From Miltochrista miniata (lineage: Eukaryota > Arthropoda > Insecta > Lepidoptera > Erebidae), in assembly GCA_933228765.1 (NCBI GenBank), contig OW121753.1, positions 5,829,827-5,893,826 of the forward strand: 64,000 bases of DNA. The letters run 5' to 3'. Under the pieces are notes generated by a model. The model searched no databases and was not told where the DNA came from. It was given only the letters and a program-made list of their open reading frames with translations. Positions 32,836 to 43,229 of this stretch are shown one piece after another. The stretch's first letter is position 1, and each line of letters starts with the position of its first letter. The position numbers and the translations under genes were made by a program.

Positions 32836-33449
32836 AGAGTAAGTTAAAAATATCTGTAACTGTCTCTAATATTGCTTGAAAATAAAGATTTATTATTATT
32901 ATTCCATTTATTTTTTATTCTTAACATATTGTCTTACATTTTTAAATAAATAATGCTTACAAAAATAAAAATCTATTTAAAAATATAAAAAAATAGTGTC
33001 CCACCGGCATCGGGTGCAGGGACCAAGCTACCGGTGGTTAGGGCTTCAGAGACAGGAACCTCCTCAAAATGCGTGCCGTGTCAAGAAGTACTGCCTTCTG
33101 TATCAGGCCCTTGAACCAGCCGTCTAACGAGAGCCTCTTCAGATGGTTATCGAGGCTCTTTGCCATCAAACCGTGGACCGAAACGATAATTGGAACAATA
33201 ATTGCCGAATCAACATGCCACATGTCAACAACTTCATGAGCCAAATCCAAATATTTCATTTCTTTTTCCTTTTCTGCTTTAAAGAGGTTGTCATCATGAG
33301 GAATGCTGATATCGATAATTATTGCGAGGCGTTCCAATCGATCTATCACCACTATATCAGCTGCTGATGTATTATCTTGGCCACTTGGTTATGTCTGTGC
33401 AAATATTCTCCATTGGCAAGACGAGAACAACCAGAAACTATATGTCTAA

Positions 33450-33592
33450 GGGCGAGGCCGCACTTGTGGTTATCGCGGCGGTTTCTAACCTCAAAATATC
33501 AAAACATTGACTTGATTTCATTGATTTTGACAGTTTGATGACATTTTGAGGTTAGAAACCGCCGCGGAAAAACGCAAATGCTGCCTCGCACT
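33450..33592. mobile_element. MITE with ~50-bp TIRs inside the R4-like LINE
   Basis: The left side GGCGAGGCCGCACTTG then GCGGCGGTTTCTAACCTC is matched by a right-side complement GAGGTTAGAAACCGCCGC then CAAATGCTGCCTCGC. CTAAG flanks both sides. It lies in the C-terminal region of the LINE and so postdates it. Confidence 0.65.
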
Positions 33593-34023
33593 AAGTGATT
33601 CTCCGGGACAATGACATGCCCGACAGATGTCAATGGCACCATCCTTCAGAATATGTTTCCGGTAGTTCTTCGTCATAACAACTTCGTCCATTATGGCAAA
33701 GAAAAAACCTTCGGTTTCTCCGAAAAGATTACCGAACTGTAGCCAAGATACGGACGCTTTTAAATCAATGTCAGGTCCATTTAAGGCCCGATAAAAACGT
33801 CCATGTAGCTGCTTGCTTTTCCATACCTCTTTGCGATCTTCAGTACTAAGTACTACAGTTTGCGCCAGTTCTCTCTGCCCATAGCAAGCGGGGTGAGTCC
33901 CGTGTCCACTGCGACCACATTACGGTGCATATTGGTGTCTGTTTTCAGAAAGAATTCCCTAAGATTGTATACCTCGCGGTTATGGAGGGTCTTAGCATTT
34001 AAAAAGCCTCGACCCCCACATTT

Positions 34024-34070
34024 CCCCGATCATCTGTAATGAGGTTGTACCTCATTACAGATGATCGGGG
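34024..34070. repeat. perfect 22-bp-arm palindrome inside LINE coding sequence
   Basis: Left arm 34024-34045 and right arm 34049-34070 are exact complements around TGT. In the LINE frame (minus strand) one arm continues the normal coding sense after MHHP. The other arm is its inverted copy, after which normal coding resumes. Confidence 0.9.
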
Positions 34071-34439
34071 ATGATGCATCCGGAATGCAGTCAACAGTGT
34101 TCTTACACTTCTATCAATTTTATTGAGTTCAGTCTGAGTCCATCTGAGTATACCAAAAGAGTACATTAGGACTGGCATGACCACTGATCTGTAATATTAC
34201 CACACTGGATAGGTGGCTGTCAAACTAAAGTTATGCCTTCTTAATTCTCGCCATTGTGGCGCTGAAATCAGCAGCGCTGGTTCAGAGAACTAAAATTAGT
34301 GATGTGCCAAACTTTCTTGAACTGACGCGTATCGATAGATTTAATTTGAAATGAAAACATTTTTAGTATATATATTTTAAAATTAATTTTGTTTATAATT
34401 TGTTTAATATAAGAATATTACCAACCGAAATTACGAATA

Positions 34440-34558
34440 TTCCCTTTAACTTCTCCAACTAAGCTAAATTGCTTGTGCTAGGAGTGGCCAGAATTCGAAC
34501 CCGGGTCTTCTCGATCGCAAGACAGTCAGTCTTCTTAACCACTAAGCTATCGACGCTT
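34440..34558 (-). repeat. tRNA-derived SINE head (box A and box B)
   Basis: On the minus strand there is GCTTAGTGGTTAAGAAGAC (box A-like) and GGGTTCGAATTCTGGCC (box B-like) about 50 bp apart. The spacing is right for RNA polymerase III promoters, but the flanks do not pair as an acceptor stem. It is therefore read as a SINE nested in the 1.84-kb transposon. Confidence 0.6.
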
Positions 34559-35187
34559 TAATGAATATTGCTCTTAATAAGGGTGGTTTAAGTTGGTGTC
34601 TAGTATACCTACCTAAATGAAATAATATTTACCTGCAATTTGGCATACTCGTGACGCAAAATTGCAAGAAAATATTACTTTCGTTGAAGAGATTGAGAGA
34701 GGTATTAAGGCGCATCTCCACTTGAGCAGCCGCGGGGCGAGCTGCCTCAATCTGAGCGTGCCGCGTGCTGGGGAAATTACATGCATCTCCACTTGGGCCA
34801 AATTAATCAGCAACTCGGCAGCGTGCCTCAAGCTGAGCAACGAATTTCTATAGTTTCTTACTAGCTACCATGGGTGACGTATGCCAATTCGCTGCAGCTT
34901 TAGTAATAATGAATCCCTATAAAAAGAATAAAAGGCAGACAGACAAAGATCATTGTGCGGTGAACGTGGATCCCATAAGTGTATGTGGCTTTCATACACT
35001 TACTTCAGTTAATTTGATGCATTTATCATTGTCCATTTCACCACGAAGTGAGCGTTTATATATATCATGCGCCATAGAAATAGAAAGGGAGTTATGTGTA
35101 GAAAAAATAAAAATAAACGTGATTTTATTAATCATTCATTTATTTTACAGTTTATTGTAAAACTATGGTACACTAGCGGACGGTATA

Positions 35188-35799
35188 CTATTTATTAACC
35201 GGAAGTTCTTGTGTTATGCATAGAATAACATTTAACATCAAAATGATTAGAACACAGACGATCGCTTGAATTTGGAGTCCAGTTATGGGCTCCCATGTTG
35301 CCAAGCCATGCACTTCAGATTTTTGGATCAGTTGGAAATCTGCAATAAAATAAACATACATCAATAGAGTAAAAAATATTATGTAGTAAGTATTACCCAC
35401 ACAAGTTAATGTCAGAAAATACGTTAAATAAATATTACTAATAAGATTTTGTTTGGTGACGTGATTTTGTTTGAAGGCGTGACCATATGTAATGTAAAAT
35501 GATACCATTATTAGACATATTTCTTATAAAGAAAAGTTTTCGATCACATCAGACCATGATCAAGTTTATCGATACGACAACATGGACATCACTAAACGAA
35601 ATTAAAATCCTATTTTTGTGCTTAAAAATAATGTAATCTTACCTATATATTATTCTTATACATATTTTGTAAATAATCAAGCATTTTACATGTAGGTCAG
35701 GCTGATTTAATGATAAAAATTACAAAAAATCAACTTACCTGTGAAATCTAATGTTGCTCCCTTTTTGAAGCTAATTTTGCAAAACACACATTTCACCAT
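35188..35799 (-). CDS. small two-exon membrane-protein gene carried by a DNA transposon
   Basis: Exon 1 (35799-35739) encodes MVKCVFCKISFKKGATLDFT and ends ACAG|GTAAGT. Exon 2 (35339-35188) follows TTATTGCAG in phase and ends with a stop overlapped by AATAAA. The product is 70 residues, with a C-x2-C near the N-terminus and one hydrophobic segment (about 46-63, rich in I, V and L). Both splice sites are near consensus, and the gene starts about 220 bp inside the right TIR. I do not recognise the protein. Exon 1 could be the start of a THAP-type zinc finger as in P-type transposases, in which case this is a deleted transposase gene; the membrane-like exon 2 does not support that. Existence as an expressed gene is inference. 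Confidence 0.45.
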
Positions 35800-36028
35800 G
35801 TCTATTGCTTTTTTGTAACCACACAAATCCTCACTAGACTACACAAAAGTCCTTAAATTACGAAATAATTCATAATTCCCGGCGCGATACAGGAAGTCAT
35901 TTGCATGATACGTCAGATTTAGTTCCTTGAACCAACTCTAGAGGCGTTTCAAATCGGCACAAATAATTCGCTGTCATTTGTATGAGACAACCAATCCAGT
36001 GGTAATAATACAGATCAGTGGGCATGAC

Positions 36029-36802
36029 CCACCCATTAAAGGCGTGCAGCTTGTTACCGCCTGACAAAAGTCTTTTTATTACTTTTTTCAGGCGGCCAAA
36101 GAAACGCTCCTGTAATGTCTCTTTCATGCCAGTATCAGAAATTCCTAATGCTTGTGATATACCCAGATATTTGTAAGTTTCGGTTGCAGAAAGACAGTTT
36201 AGCTTAGTGGAATCTGAAAGTTCTACACCATCAGATTCCACTATCACACCTCTTTTAACATGCATGACTGCACACTTGTCCACCCCAAATTCCATCCTGA
36301 TGGCTCTACTGAAAGTTTCTGTTACTCCCAGTAAATCCATCAGTTGCAATTTAGTGTGGGCAAATAATTTGAGGTCATCCATGTAAAGGAGGTGCGATAT
36401 AACCCCACCATCTTTGCGCAACCGATAGCCTAACCCAGAACTCTCTAGCATAGTACTGAGAGGATTTAGAGCTAGACAAAACCACAACGGACTCAGACTG
36501 TCCCCTTGAAATATTCCCCGCTTGATACTAATTGGTGCACCATTATTGCAAAACCGACGACACCCTGGATAGCAAAGGACTGTTTTCCACTGCCCCATAC
36601 AAGCCCTCAAGAAAGTACACAGACTTGTATCAGTTTTATACAGCTCAAGTACCTTCAGAAGCCATGTATGTGGCACTGAATCAAAGGCCTTCTTATAATC
36701 TATCCAACATGTCGCCAGATTTTTGCGATTACGACGCACCTGTTGGCTGATGGTCATATCGATTAAATGTTTTTCTATGTGTTTAGTAATTTTGACTTTC
36801 AA
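36029..36802 (-). pseudogene. R4/Dong-like LINE, reverse-transcriptase core
   Basis: The frame reads CWIDYKKAFDSVPHTWLLKV, GIFQGDSLSPLWFCLALNPL, LLYMDDLKLFA (catalytic YMDD box) and GVDKCAVMHVKRG. This is the RT order of R2/R4/NeSL-type elements. It is cut downstream by the 1.84-kb transposon after NGWVMP, and upstream by a small insertion. Confidence 0.85.
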
Positions 36803-36819
36803 AATGGATGTTAAAAGTT

Positions 36820-37095
36820 TATATACTGTATTTCAATAGCTTTGCGCAAAAATGTAAACAAACACATTTGATCCTATAAATCCATAGTTACTTGCAATTG
36901 AGTATTCCAGTATCCAAGAGTCATGCAGTGTTTTTACAATCATTTTGACACCAAATAACTTCTATATGATAGTTTATTTTCATTTAAAATACCTTATTCA
37001 GGATATTAAAAAAAATAATGTTTTGTCATACTATATTTTTCTACTCATCTGTCTTAGAGAACGCTTGTCAAAACATGACATGTTTACATTATTGC
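36820..37095. mobile_element. ~270-bp insertion splitting the LINE reverse transcriptase
   Basis: LINE coding sense stops after CLPTVY (about 37095, minus strand) and resumes at TVYKLLTSILK (about 36840). The 270 bp between is AT-rich and non-coding. Weakly similar inverted ends share AATGTAAACA. ACTGTCTATA and ACAGTATATA at the two junctions may be a diverged target duplication. The family is unknown. Confidence 0.45.
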
Positions 37096-38690
37096 CAGAT
37101 CGCGCAGGATTGGACTATAGACAGTTGGTAAACATGTAATGGGTTTATAATTTTTGGGATCCGTAGCACTACCAGATAAACCAGTAGTCATAAAATCGGG
37201 TAGTGAACCCATATCTAGGGATGATTGAAATTGTGATGCTAAACGGCCATGTGAGCTGCGGAACCATTTTAACCAGAAATTATGCAGTCCGTCCGGTCCC
37301 GCTGATTTCCAATTCGGGAGCGAACGAACTGCACAAGCAACATCTTCTGCATCTATATAAACTGGTTCCATATCCGTTATATTCTCACATGACCGTTCAA
37401 CATCTCTCATCCAATCACCCTCAGTATGATCAACAGGTCTTGACCAGAGGTTCCTCCAAAATGCATTAGTAGTATCATCATCTGGGTGAGTTACGTCATT
37501 AACCTCTGGAAGATATGGGGTTTCCCAGTTTCTGTAAACCCACTTCTCGTTTTTTTGGAACATACGATTCTGGTTAAATCGATCTACTCGCACTTTATAG
37601 CGTCTAACGCGATTTGCCCATGCATAAACCTTTTGTTTCAGAAGATCGATGCGCTCTGTGACACATGATGCGTATCTTTGAGGACTTATGTTAGTCCCAA
37701 AGAACGCTTGTTTCACAAAGCGCATCACCTTCGGACGGGTATTACCCGACCTGAAACATATAAGTTTCCCGATGAGTGCCCTGGCCTCGGAAATACGCCT
37801 CTCAATCCTACACTGCCAAGTAGGTTTTGCAGACCTAGGTCGAGTAGCAGTTTCATTTGTGTAAAATTTAACCTTAGCTACTCGACAAGCCGCAACCGCC
37901 GCACAGTACAGGATTGAGTGCGTATCACTAAGATCTTCACTATTGTCCAGATATTGGTGCAATAGTGAATCCAGGGCACACACCAGAGCCCGATTTCTTT
38001 TATGCATGGGCATACGAGGAAGACGTGGTCTACAATCTGCACTTGCAAACCGATATTCCACAATCGCATCTTCCAAAGCACTCCTTAATCGATTCTCACA
38101 TTGGGTACTTACGGATATAGTCTCATCATCAACAACTTCCTCAGCAACTACAGGTGTACTAACTGGTGGTGTACGAATTTGTGACGAGGTACACACAACT
38201 TGTGACGAAGTAGTAGCCTCTCAAGTGTCGGACTATCAAGCTTATTACAACGCTGGATAGCCCGCACCTGATCCGATAATCGCTGTGCTGACACGTTGAC
38301 AGCTGGTTCAAGTTCCTGAAATACAGAAAGTAAACGGCCACGGTACGCAGTGAGGTTAGCACCTAGCTCTGAAGCCGCAAAATATGCCCGCATGACGTTT
38401 TCATTAATTTCTTTAGTCCACTTCATGCGGTGCACATTACCACCGGCAGCGGGGGCCCTATTCGAGGCCGGTGGGTCTCGGGGTCCCAAGCTAGCTGGCG
38501 GCCGGCCTCTCCCCTGCCGACGTACAGGTAGTGGCGACGTCGGTGGGGAGAAATACTCGTCACTGCTACTGGTGGAGCTCGACATTTCGCAGGCAGGTAA
38601 AGCAGTATCCTTAGGGTGTGAAGTGGAGCCGCCTGACGAGTCCGGGGATGGTGTGAGTGCATTTTGTCTGCTTTTGGCCCTAGTCAACAT
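37084..38690 (-). pseudogene. R4/Dong-like LINE, N-terminal region to start of reverse transcriptase
   Basis: From the ATG at 38690 the frame gives a Ser/Pro-rich leader and a Myb-like segment (MKWTKEINENVMRAYF...LSDQVRAIQR). A frameshift near 38200 shifts the reading to the 38196-37084 frame, which runs through a basic linker to PNWKSAGPDGLHNFWLKWF and NYKPITCLPTVY (RT domain start). A bare zinc-finger region was not recognised. Confidence 0.75.
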
Positions 38691-38961
38691 GATTTTTCCA
38701 TTTAATTTGTATCCATTTTCGTGTTATTTTCCAATTGACATTTGCAGCTGTCATGTCATTATAATATTGTAATATTTTTCCAAAATTTCCATAGTATTTC
38801 CATTGAATATTGAAATTATAGGTTCTATTACTTCTATTCTTGATTTTCTGAAATATTTATAGTAAATATTCGCTGTTTTATGAATAAAATTTAATAAAAA
38901 TATTTTAGTTGAAAAAATATCTGCTGACTATGGTAGTGTTATTATTATTATTATTACATTA

Positions 38962-39445
38962 AAATAGTACTCAGCCTAAAAAAGCTGATAAACGATACCC
39001 ATCATGAAATTTTGTGATTACGGCGCGGCGGCCATATTGGATTGCAAAATTAACCTGAAATTCGTACTCAGCATACCAAAAAACCCCTTAAACGATACCC
39101 ATCATGTAATTTTGTGATAATGGCGCGGCGGCCATATTGGATTGCAAAATTATCATGTGATTCGTACTCAGCATACCAAAAAATCCCTTAAACGATACCC
39201 ATCATGATATTATGTGAATACATCGCAGCGGCCATATTGGATTGCAAAATTATCATGTGATTCGTACTCAGCATACCAAAAAACCCCTTAAACGATACCC
39301 ATCAGGAAATTTTGTGATGACGGCGCGGCGGCCATATTGGATTGCAGAATTATCAACTGATTCGTACTCAGCATACCAAAAATCCCCTTAAACGATACCC
39401 ATCATGATATTTTGTGTTTACGGCGCAGCGGCCATATTGGATCGA
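38962..39445 (-). repeat. array of ~100-bp repeats, right arm of an inverted pair
   Basis: Five copies of the unit seen at 32053-32405, here on the opposite strand (TACTCAGCATACCAAAAAAC, AAACGATACCCATCATGA, GCGGCCATATTGGATTGC). Copies differ by a few bases each. The first, next to the TAA tract, is the most diverged. Confidence 0.85.
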
Positions 39446-39639
39446 AGCCGCGACCTCTTGATTAAAAGACAGTATTTTTGCCTCCGAACCAAACAGGTCG
39501 TCTAATATATAATGTATATAGGTAAACTATTATCTAAATAATATTGAATACATTCTTGGACGCTGATCGATTCCGCAACTTTTTTGAATTTGACGTTTTG
39601 AAGTTTTCCGATAGCAAAATAAATAAAAACTTGTCATTC

Positions 39640-40005
39640 CGGGGGTGCTTTTAGCGCCCGCCCCGCGCTTGGCCGCTCTCTACCCCCTCTGCTTACAGAG
39701 GGGCATCCGAGAGCGGACCGACGGAATCAGCACTTCCAACTCCATTAGGATTTAAGGGGTGGGGGGGGGGCAGTCCATCAAGCCCCCCCGTGGAGAGTCC
39801 CGATGATGTAACGGGGCGACCCTTTGCCGGGCCGCAGTGATTTATCCACCGGCCTATCCTGCGACCCGGTTAAGGCGAGGCGGAACACCGCGGGATTTAG
39901 TGGGTAGGACGGTACCATGTTGACCGCGAGTCCCACACAAAGCCGCCTTGCTCCCCCGAAACAAGGCGGCGAAGTGCCTAATCTGCAGTCCCCACGTTAA
40001 AAAAA
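39640..40005 (-). repeat. GC-rich retroelement-like segment
   Basis: GC-rich block with the phrases CTCTGCTTACAGAGGGGCATC and ACACCGCGGGATTTAGTGGG. The complement of the latter (CCACTAAATCCCGCG) occurs at 2460 and 23908 inside the two GGGGTCGTCC elements. It ends in an A-rich stretch (39999-40020). It is probably a fragment of a LINE untranslated region, with no open frame of note. Confidence 0.45.
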
Positions 40006-40284
40006 AAATAAAAATAAAAACTTGTCAAGTCCCGTCAGTTCACATCAATCGAAAGTGCATCAAGTGCCGTTTTTTTTTTAATACGCTCTTTTCTACTTCA
40101 ATTCCCATCAAACCGTAGATTTATTGATGATAGCGTCAAGTCTACGTGGTAAACGGTCAATAACTTGACTCAAGCACGTAGACTTGTCATGCCCAATTGA
40201 CCGTGTCGGGTGCCCTTTAGCCATTAATAGTTTTGACATAGATTGTTTTTGATAAACACTACTACAATATGTTATACTAGCTGC

Positions 40285-40333
40285 GTACCACGATTTTGCC
40301 TGTGTAATAATTACACAGGCAAAATCGTGGTAC
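40285..40333. repeat. perfect 24-bp-arm palindrome with 1-base loop
   Basis: Arms 40285-40308 and 40310-40333 (GTACCACGATTTTGCC...) are exact complements around a single A. TACTAG stands on both sides (40276-40281 and 40332-40337 region), possibly a decayed direct repeat. Confidence 0.9.
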
Positions 40334-40899
40334 TACTAGCCCCGTAGCATCCATTTAACCCACTCATAAATTTGTTTCCTGCAGTGTGGATATTTTCTAT
40401 GTGTACGTAGGTTCATTTAATTAATATCAGTGGTCTGCTACCCATACCACAAGCAGGTTATTCCTAGCTTACTTTGGGATCAGATAGCGTTGTGTGAAAT
40501 GTCCGTGAATATTTATTTAGAAATGTATAAGAGAACATGTTTAACAGCTGTCTAGATCCTATAACAGCAGCTTATGTTTATATTACTTTATATTAACTAC
40601 ATTTGTGTAATAAAAAATGTCCCGCAGTTGTGGAGAGGCCATTGATCTGTATTAAATATAGATCAGTGGGAGGGGCTCTTTAGAAATATATGTCTAAAAA
40701 GGTAGACACTTACGAACGCACGTGGGTCCACCCATTTGAGTACCTGTAGAATTAGGGCTTGTCGCACAGGGGCATCAGTCACAACCACAAAACGCCGGCT
40801 CCTTCCGATTTCAGGCATATTTCTTGTAGTTTTTATGCTTTGTGTATACCTACTCGCCGCACGCAGTTGACGCCAGTGGTCGCCACATGCTACAAATAA

Positions 40900-41420
40900 A
40901 TAAAATAAAATAAAATAAAATAAAATTTATTCCCTTTGAAATTTTTAAAAAATTATTTAGGTTTGTCAAAATTTTTGTGACTCTACCGGGGGTTCGGAAA
41001 TACTACAGACTGAGAAGAACACCCCAAGAAACTCAGTCTGGTCCCTTCTCTTCTAGTATCTTAGTATCTAATACAGTTTTTTTTTAATGTAGAAAGGAGC
41101 AATTCGTGTCACTGCCAGGCAGCCTTGTCTTATAGAAAGTCTTTAATGCTATAATAAGCTTTCTGGCACAATTTAAGTTTTATTAGTTTTTTAAATTTAT
41201 TAACTGACAAACCTGATATGGCTGTCGGCAATGTATTGTACATTCGAATACAATTGCCCGCAAAAGAATTGCTTATTTTATTAAGCCTAAATCTAGGTAC
41301 AGCCAATTTATTCTTATTTCTTAAGTTTAGATTATGGATATCACTATTTTTAATAAATTTACTGTTATTTTTATGAGTATATAATAAGTTTTCATATATG
41401 TACTGTGAATACACAGTAAG
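40900..41420 (-). mobile_element. LINE 3' end with (TTTTA)n tail
   Basis: The minus-strand frame 41414-41130 gives LNLRNKNKLAVPRFRLNKIS, SFAGNCIRMYNTLP and KKLIKLKLCQKAYYSI, the common C-terminus of a LINE reverse-transcriptase protein. The 3' side runs to an (ATAAA)n tract at 40897-40930 on the plus strand, the expected microsatellite-like tail. It is 5'-truncated. Confidence 0.75.
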
Positions 41421-41586
41421 TATGTTGATATCCTTAAACTTTTCTCTTAATGACCGATACAGACGTCCGTATTATATAGGTACTGTAAGGTCCGAAACTA
41501 TAGGAGTTTCTTTCACGTACCCTTGAATCGTGAAATGATTTCCCGAATTTTCCAACAGTCTACCAGTATTATGGGCTCTTCGAAAG

Positions 41587-42310
41587 CAAATCCATACTAA
41601 TATTATAAAGCTAAAGAGTTTGTTTGTTTGTTTGAACGCTAGGATCTCAGGAACTACTGGTTGGATTTCAAAAATTCTTTCACAGTTTGATAGTCCATTT
41701 ATCGAGGATGGCTATAGGCTATATAACATCACGCTAAGACGAATAGGAGCGGAGCAGCAATCAATAATGTTTTGAAAACGGGGAATTTTTTTTCCGTCTG
41801 AGAGCTTCCGAGGCGTACGCTGCGTAAATGGTTACAGTTAGGTAAAAATTGTGTACTACAAAATTGTTTCTCTTAAAAAGTTCTACAAAAAAGTCCGCGA
41901 CAGCATATGTCTATCTTTTAAGGTTCGCTCACAAAAACCTAATTGGGCTATCTCATAAGGTTCGCTCACGATATAATGAAAACTGAAGAGTTTGTTTGTG
42001 CTAGGATCTCAGAAACTACTGGTTGCATTTTAAAAATTATTTTATAGTTTAATATTCTATTTATTGAGGCTGGCTAATGGCGATATAACATCACGCTGTG
42101 ACGAATAGGAGCGGAGCAGCCATGAATAATGTTTCGAGAACGGGGATTATTTCTTACTTATGAGAGCTCCCATTGCGGACGCTGCATAAATAGTTAAAGT
42201 TACGTAAAAATTGTGTATTACAAAATTGTTCCTCTTAAAAAGTTATAAAAATAAGTTCTTGACAGCATATGCCTATCTTTTAAGGTTCACTTACAATAAC
42301 CCTCTTATTA
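41587..42310 (+). repeat. two tandem copies of a Helitron-like/unclassified repeat
   Basis: About 350-bp units (41587-41950 and 41960-42310) share GGATCTCAG.AACTACTGGTTG, ATATAACATCACGCT and AATAGGAGCGGAGCAGC. The first starts with CATACTAATATTATAAAGC, like the Helitron-like families. They are noncoding. Confidence 0.55.
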
Positions 42311-43229
42311 AGTTTTAAAGTATGAGCGACGCGACGGGAGTAAACTTGGTCTGCAGTGGCAGCCAGTTAACTGAACGATAAAAACCGGCCAAGTGCGAGT
42401 CTGACTCGCACACGATGAGTTCCATACCGAAAAACGAATGGGTGGAAGTAAAAGCGACGGAAAACATTATATCACTTTAACACCTCTCTCTTTCTCACTC
42501 TCATATGACGCAAACGAAGATTTGCGGTTCAGCTCTAATGAATACAAGCGACGCGACACGACGGGGGTAAATGCAACGGGAAACATTATAATACTCGAAA
42601 TATTAATACCATACCTCTCTCTTTCTCACTCTCATGTGACGCAAACGAAGTTGCGCGGGTCAGCTAGTACATGAATATAAGGTTAAGTCGTTTTTGGTGT
42701 ATAAATAATATATTATTACTAATTTATTCATTTTCAGGCAGCATCAGAAAAGTTACACAGATTGTAGGTATTTATATTTAAGTTATTCTATGGCCCATTG
42801 ATTTATACCATATTTAAGACGACACGAATGGCGGCGAGGTGTGAAAGTTTCACGCACGCCTCACGCCCCAATAAGCGGGATAGCACCCAAACCAACCCAA
42901 GACTTCCCCGAATCCTGGAACTACTTTCATGGTTACGAATGGTGGCGCGCCAGGGCGCGATAGAGAGTTTGATACAATAAATGTTAGGTAAGCTGGGTGT
43001 GAGGATATGACCTAAAGCCTTATCCTTTAAAAAAAAGTTTGCATGTTTTGACATTTCCTTGACAACTTGATTTGACATATTGTTGTTTACTTGTATACTT
43101 CTTGTCGTCGTTTTTTATCCAGGATAAAGAATTGAAAATTAATGTCTATTGGTTTTGTTTAATAATAATCAGGTTTTCCTCTTAGTAATAATAGCGCTAG
43201 ACGTGCTGCGCAACTTTAACATTTTTAAA
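42311..43229. other. 5' flank of the first zinc-finger gene
   Basis: Two imperfect copies of a CCTCTCTCTTTCTCACTCTC-containing ~100-bp unit (42450-42665) are followed by a fragment of the GGCCAAGTGCGAGTC family at about 42388. No clear core promoter was identified. 43080-43229 is the likely 5' untranslated region. Confidence 0.4.

Larger units (their letters stand above)
33038..34173 (-). pseudogene. R4/Dong-like LINE, C-terminal region (CCHC and endonuclease)
   Basis: Starting from the transposon junction the frame gives LMYSFGILRWTQTELNKID and LLTAFRMHHP. It then passes the palindromic rearrangement and continues as KCGGRGFLNAKTLHNREVYN. Further on, a C-x2-C stretch (CRACHCPGE) and ADIVVIDR...IIIDISIP are visible. 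The latter resembles the D-x(n)-D core of the restriction-like endonuclease of R2/R4-type elements. It ends IQKAVLLDTARILRRFLSL and a stop at 33038. It is interrupted by a MITE at 33450-33592. Confidence 0.7.
34182..36020. mobile_element. 1.84-kb DNA transposon with 8-bp target duplication
   Basis: GGCATGAC occurs at 34174-34181 and 36021-36028, directly outside inverted ends that begin CACTGATCTGTA.TATTACCAC. Removing the element and one GGCATGAC rejoins the R4-like LINE reading frame exactly, which confirms the boundaries. An 8-bp duplication is typical of hAT and P superfamilies, and the terminal CA fits either. No full transposase is present. It carries a two-exon gene (35799-35188) and a tRNA-derived SINE (34440-34558). 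Confidence 0.88.
32886..38956 (-). mobile_element. R4/Dong-like LINE, interrupted, bounded by TAA tracts
   Basis: On the minus strand the pieces read in order: a Myb-like N-terminal region (38690-38150), a linker and the start of RT (38196-37084), the RT core (36802-36029), then the C-terminal region with a restriction-like endonuclease (34173-33038). (TTA)n tracts lie at both outer edges (about 32889-32902 and 38940-38955). Dong of Bombyx mori is known to insert in TAA repeats. The copy is dead: it has a frameshift near 38200, a ~270-bp insertion (36820-37095), a 1.84-kb transposon (34182-36020), a palindromic rearrangement (34024-34070) and a MITE (33450-33592). Confidence 0.75.

Noticed and set aside
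34182..36020. Small gene at 35188-35799 as an ordinary host gene interrupted by the LINE
   Set aside because: The exact GGCATGAC duplication and restoration of the LINE frame show that the gene-bearing segment inserted into the LINE, not the reverse.
38350..38772. Plus-strand open frame of 140 codons
   Set aside because: Antisense of the LINE N-terminal frame (38690-38150), which has the Myb-like and Ser/Pro-rich features.
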